DNA of 64,000 nucleotides from Leptolyngbya sp. FACHB-261 (GTDB lineage Bacteria; Cyanobacteriota; Cyanobacteriia; FACHB-261): assembly GCF_014696065.1 (NCBI RefSeq), contig NZ_JACJPL010000018.1:124001-188000 (forward strand), read 5' to 3'. Under the pieces are notes generated by a model. It searched no databases and was not told where the DNA came from. It saw nothing but the letters and a program-made list of their open reading frames with translations. Below are positions 62,911-64,000 of this stretch, one piece after another. A program made the position numbers and the translations under genes. Numbering within the stretch: position 1 is the stretch's first letter; each line of letters begins with the position of its first letter.

Positions 62911-63774
62911 CTAGGCAGCTCCGTATTGTTTGAACCAAGCTTGCAGACGCCGCCAACCATCTTGAGCCGGTCCACGCCGGTAACTGGGGCGATAGTCAGC
63001 ATGGAAGCCGTGGGGGGTATCAGGATAGACAATAATCTGTGAGGGATTATTAGTAGTGCGCAAGGCAGAGCGCATTTGCTCCACAGTGTTTAGCGGAATG
63101 CCTTCGTCGCTGCCGCCATAGAGACCTAGGACTGGAGCCTTGATTGAGGCAGCGAGATCTACTGGATACTGTGTCTGTAGCTCGTTGGCTTGACCGACCA
63201 AGCGTCCATACCAAGCGACTCCCGCCTTCAGCTTGGGGTTATGAGCTGCGTATAGCCAGACAACGCGTCCGCCCCAGCAAAAACCTGTGATGCCTAGCTT
63301 ATCAGCATTGCCCTTGCCAGAGGCGGCAGCCCAAGCCACCGTCGCATCCAAATCTGACATCACCTGGGCATCTGGCACTTTGGAGACGACCTTGGCAACA
63401 ATCTCCTGAGCATTGCTCAAGCGCGACACATCACCCTGACGGGCAAATAACTCTGGTGCCACTGCAAGATAACCGAGTTTGGCAAAGCGGCGGCAAACAT
63501 CCTTGATGTGCTCATGCACGCCGAAGATTTCCTGCACTACCAACACGACCGGAAATGGTCCTCCGGTTGCAGGCATGGCTCGGTAGGCTGGCACTTCGCC
63601 ATCGCTGACCGGAATTCTGACTTCACCGGCCACTAAGTCCCGCTCATCCGTTCTAACGGTCTGGCTGGAAATGGGTTGAACAGCCAGGGCAAAGCCTGTC
63701 GCCAGCCCCGCCATAATAAAGGCTCTGCGCCTGAAGGCAGGCTGCAACAATGGGTTCCTGTCTTTTTCCTGCAT
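62911..63774 (-). CDS. Dienelactone hydrolase family protein, probably Tat-exported
   Basis: A 287-residue alpha/beta-hydrolase from ATG 63774. The N-terminus has a twin-arginine motif in [18 protein letters not shown] followed by a hydrophobic core, so it is likely a Tat substrate. Catalytic residues fit the family: Cys in [10 protein letters not shown], Asp in YGGSDEGIP and His in [10 protein letters not shown]. Members open dienelactones; exported cyanobacterial members have unknown substrates. An in-frame TTG at 63798 adds eight residues and has no better support. Confidence 0.9.
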   Translation of the reverse strand: MQEKDRNPLLQPAFRRRAFIMAGLATGFALAVQPISSQTVRTDERDLVAGEVRIPVSDGEVPAYRAMPATGGPFPVVLVVQEIFGVHEHIKDVCRRFAKLGYLAVAPELFARQGDVSRLSNAQEIVAKVVSKVPDAQVMSDLDATVAWAAASGKGNADKLGITGFCWGGRVVWLYAAHNPKLKAGVAWYGRLVGQANELQTQYPVDLAASIKAPVLGLYGGSDEGIPLNTVEQMRSALRTTNNPSQIIVYPDTPHGFHADYRPSYRRGPAQDGWRRLQAWFKQYGAA

Positions 63775-63863
63775 CTCGCTAGGGCAATCAGCGCCCAAAT
63801 AACCAACTTTGCAATCCTACTGACTGCGGTCGGGTTTTGGCAGTGGTTCGGTTTTGGCCTTGT

Positions 63864-64000
63864 TCAAGGCTTGGCCCGTTCGTACTGCGACGGCCAGGAC
63901 CCCGCTTGCTTTAGTTCTAGGGAAGCCCGCAACGGCCAGTAGGGATCGCGCAGCAACTCACGGGCGAGCATCACCAAGTCGGCCTGCCCAGTGCGAATAA
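63864..64000 (-). CDS. NADH:flavin oxidoreductase / Old Yellow Enzyme, C-terminal part (5' cut by window edge)
   Basis: The minus frame is open from the right edge and ends with TGA at 63864-63866. Its 45 residues read IRTGQADLVMLARELLRDPY, then WPLRASLELKQAGSWPSQYE, ending RAKP. The DLVMLARELLRDPYWPLRA block is the typical last beta/alpha segment of FMN-binding OYE/YqjM-type reductases, which reduce activated C=C bonds with NAD(P)H. It is cut by the window edge. Confidence 0.8.
   Translation of the reverse strand, partial: IRTGQADLVMLARELLRDPYWPLRASLELKQAGSWPSQYERAKP

Noticed and set aside
1-64000. Insertion sequences, prophage, CRISPR arrays or rRNA operons
   Set aside because: No transposase, phage structural gene, regularly spaced repeats or rRNA-like sequence was seen.

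Overview
The window is a dense, gene-rich piece of a cyanobacterial chromosome. The evidence is a plant-type Gap2 glyceraldehyde-3-phosphate dehydrogenase, a cyanobacterial-type RRM RNA-binding protein, DUF1995 and TIGR03792 proteins, a protein resembling the N-terminus of the motility protein HmpF, an NfeD/stomatin pair, an Rcp-like receiver and several hybrid sensor kinases. The gene content suggests a large-genome, probably filamentous, non-marine lineage (leptolyngbyoid or similar); this is inference from content only. Both ends are cut: a trmFO C-terminus at the left edge and an Old-Yellow-Enzyme-type oxidoreductase C-terminus at the right edge. I see no IS element, prophage, rRNA or CRISPR array.

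Layout. 1-6.3 kb: trmFO end, a ThiO-like oxidase, an acidic unknown protein, a secreted unknown protein, prolyl oligopeptidase and YebC. 6.4-9.1 kb: a small accessory patch with two identical tRNA-Glu genes, an unknown coiled-coil gene, a start-less open frame, a receiver lacking its phospho-acceptor Asp, and a protein that is only a HisKA domain. 9.6-14 kb: the minus-strand run deoC-recO-MFS-glycosyltransferase. 14-20.3 kb: small unknowns, a TonB-like protein, a helical-repeat membrane protein, an RRM protein and an AI-2E-type permease. 20.3-29.9 kb: ccdA, ftsW, a STAS protein, stomatin/NfeD, PAP2, rlmD, gap2, ureD and an HmpF-like protein. 29.9-36.9 kb: an SLH/beta-helix surface protein, tRNA-Arg, moaC, a di-iron ferritin-like protein, a recombinase-like protein without catalytic residues, a YdcF-type protein and a CHAD protein.

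36.9-50.3 kb holds the most striking gene. A 1072-residue protein fuses a PhoX/DUF839 region, RTX calcium-binding repeats and a glycerophosphodiester phosphodiesterase domain. It is divergent from the CHAD (polyphosphate-binding type) gene, and the intergenic region contains a sequence that fits the cyanobacterial Pho box. This looks like a phosphorus-scavenging locus. It is followed by a GNAT enzyme, an unknown exported protein, a cNMP-domain histidine kinase, an S41 peptidase, and a two-gene RND efflux operon whose proteins both carry low-complexity inserts.

50.4-64 kb: a second receiver without its Asp, a PAS-Crp/Fnr fusion regulator, an unknown membrane protein, an acetolactate synthase with a C-terminal zinc ribbon, the frameshifted tail of an EmrB-type transporter, DUF1995, two large sensor kinases and a Tat-type dienelactone hydrolase. 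Signalling genes are frequent (two complete large sensor kinases, one cNMP kinase, one orphan HisKA, two degenerate receivers, one STAS and one PAS-Crp), but none is a canonical adjacent kinase/receiver pair.
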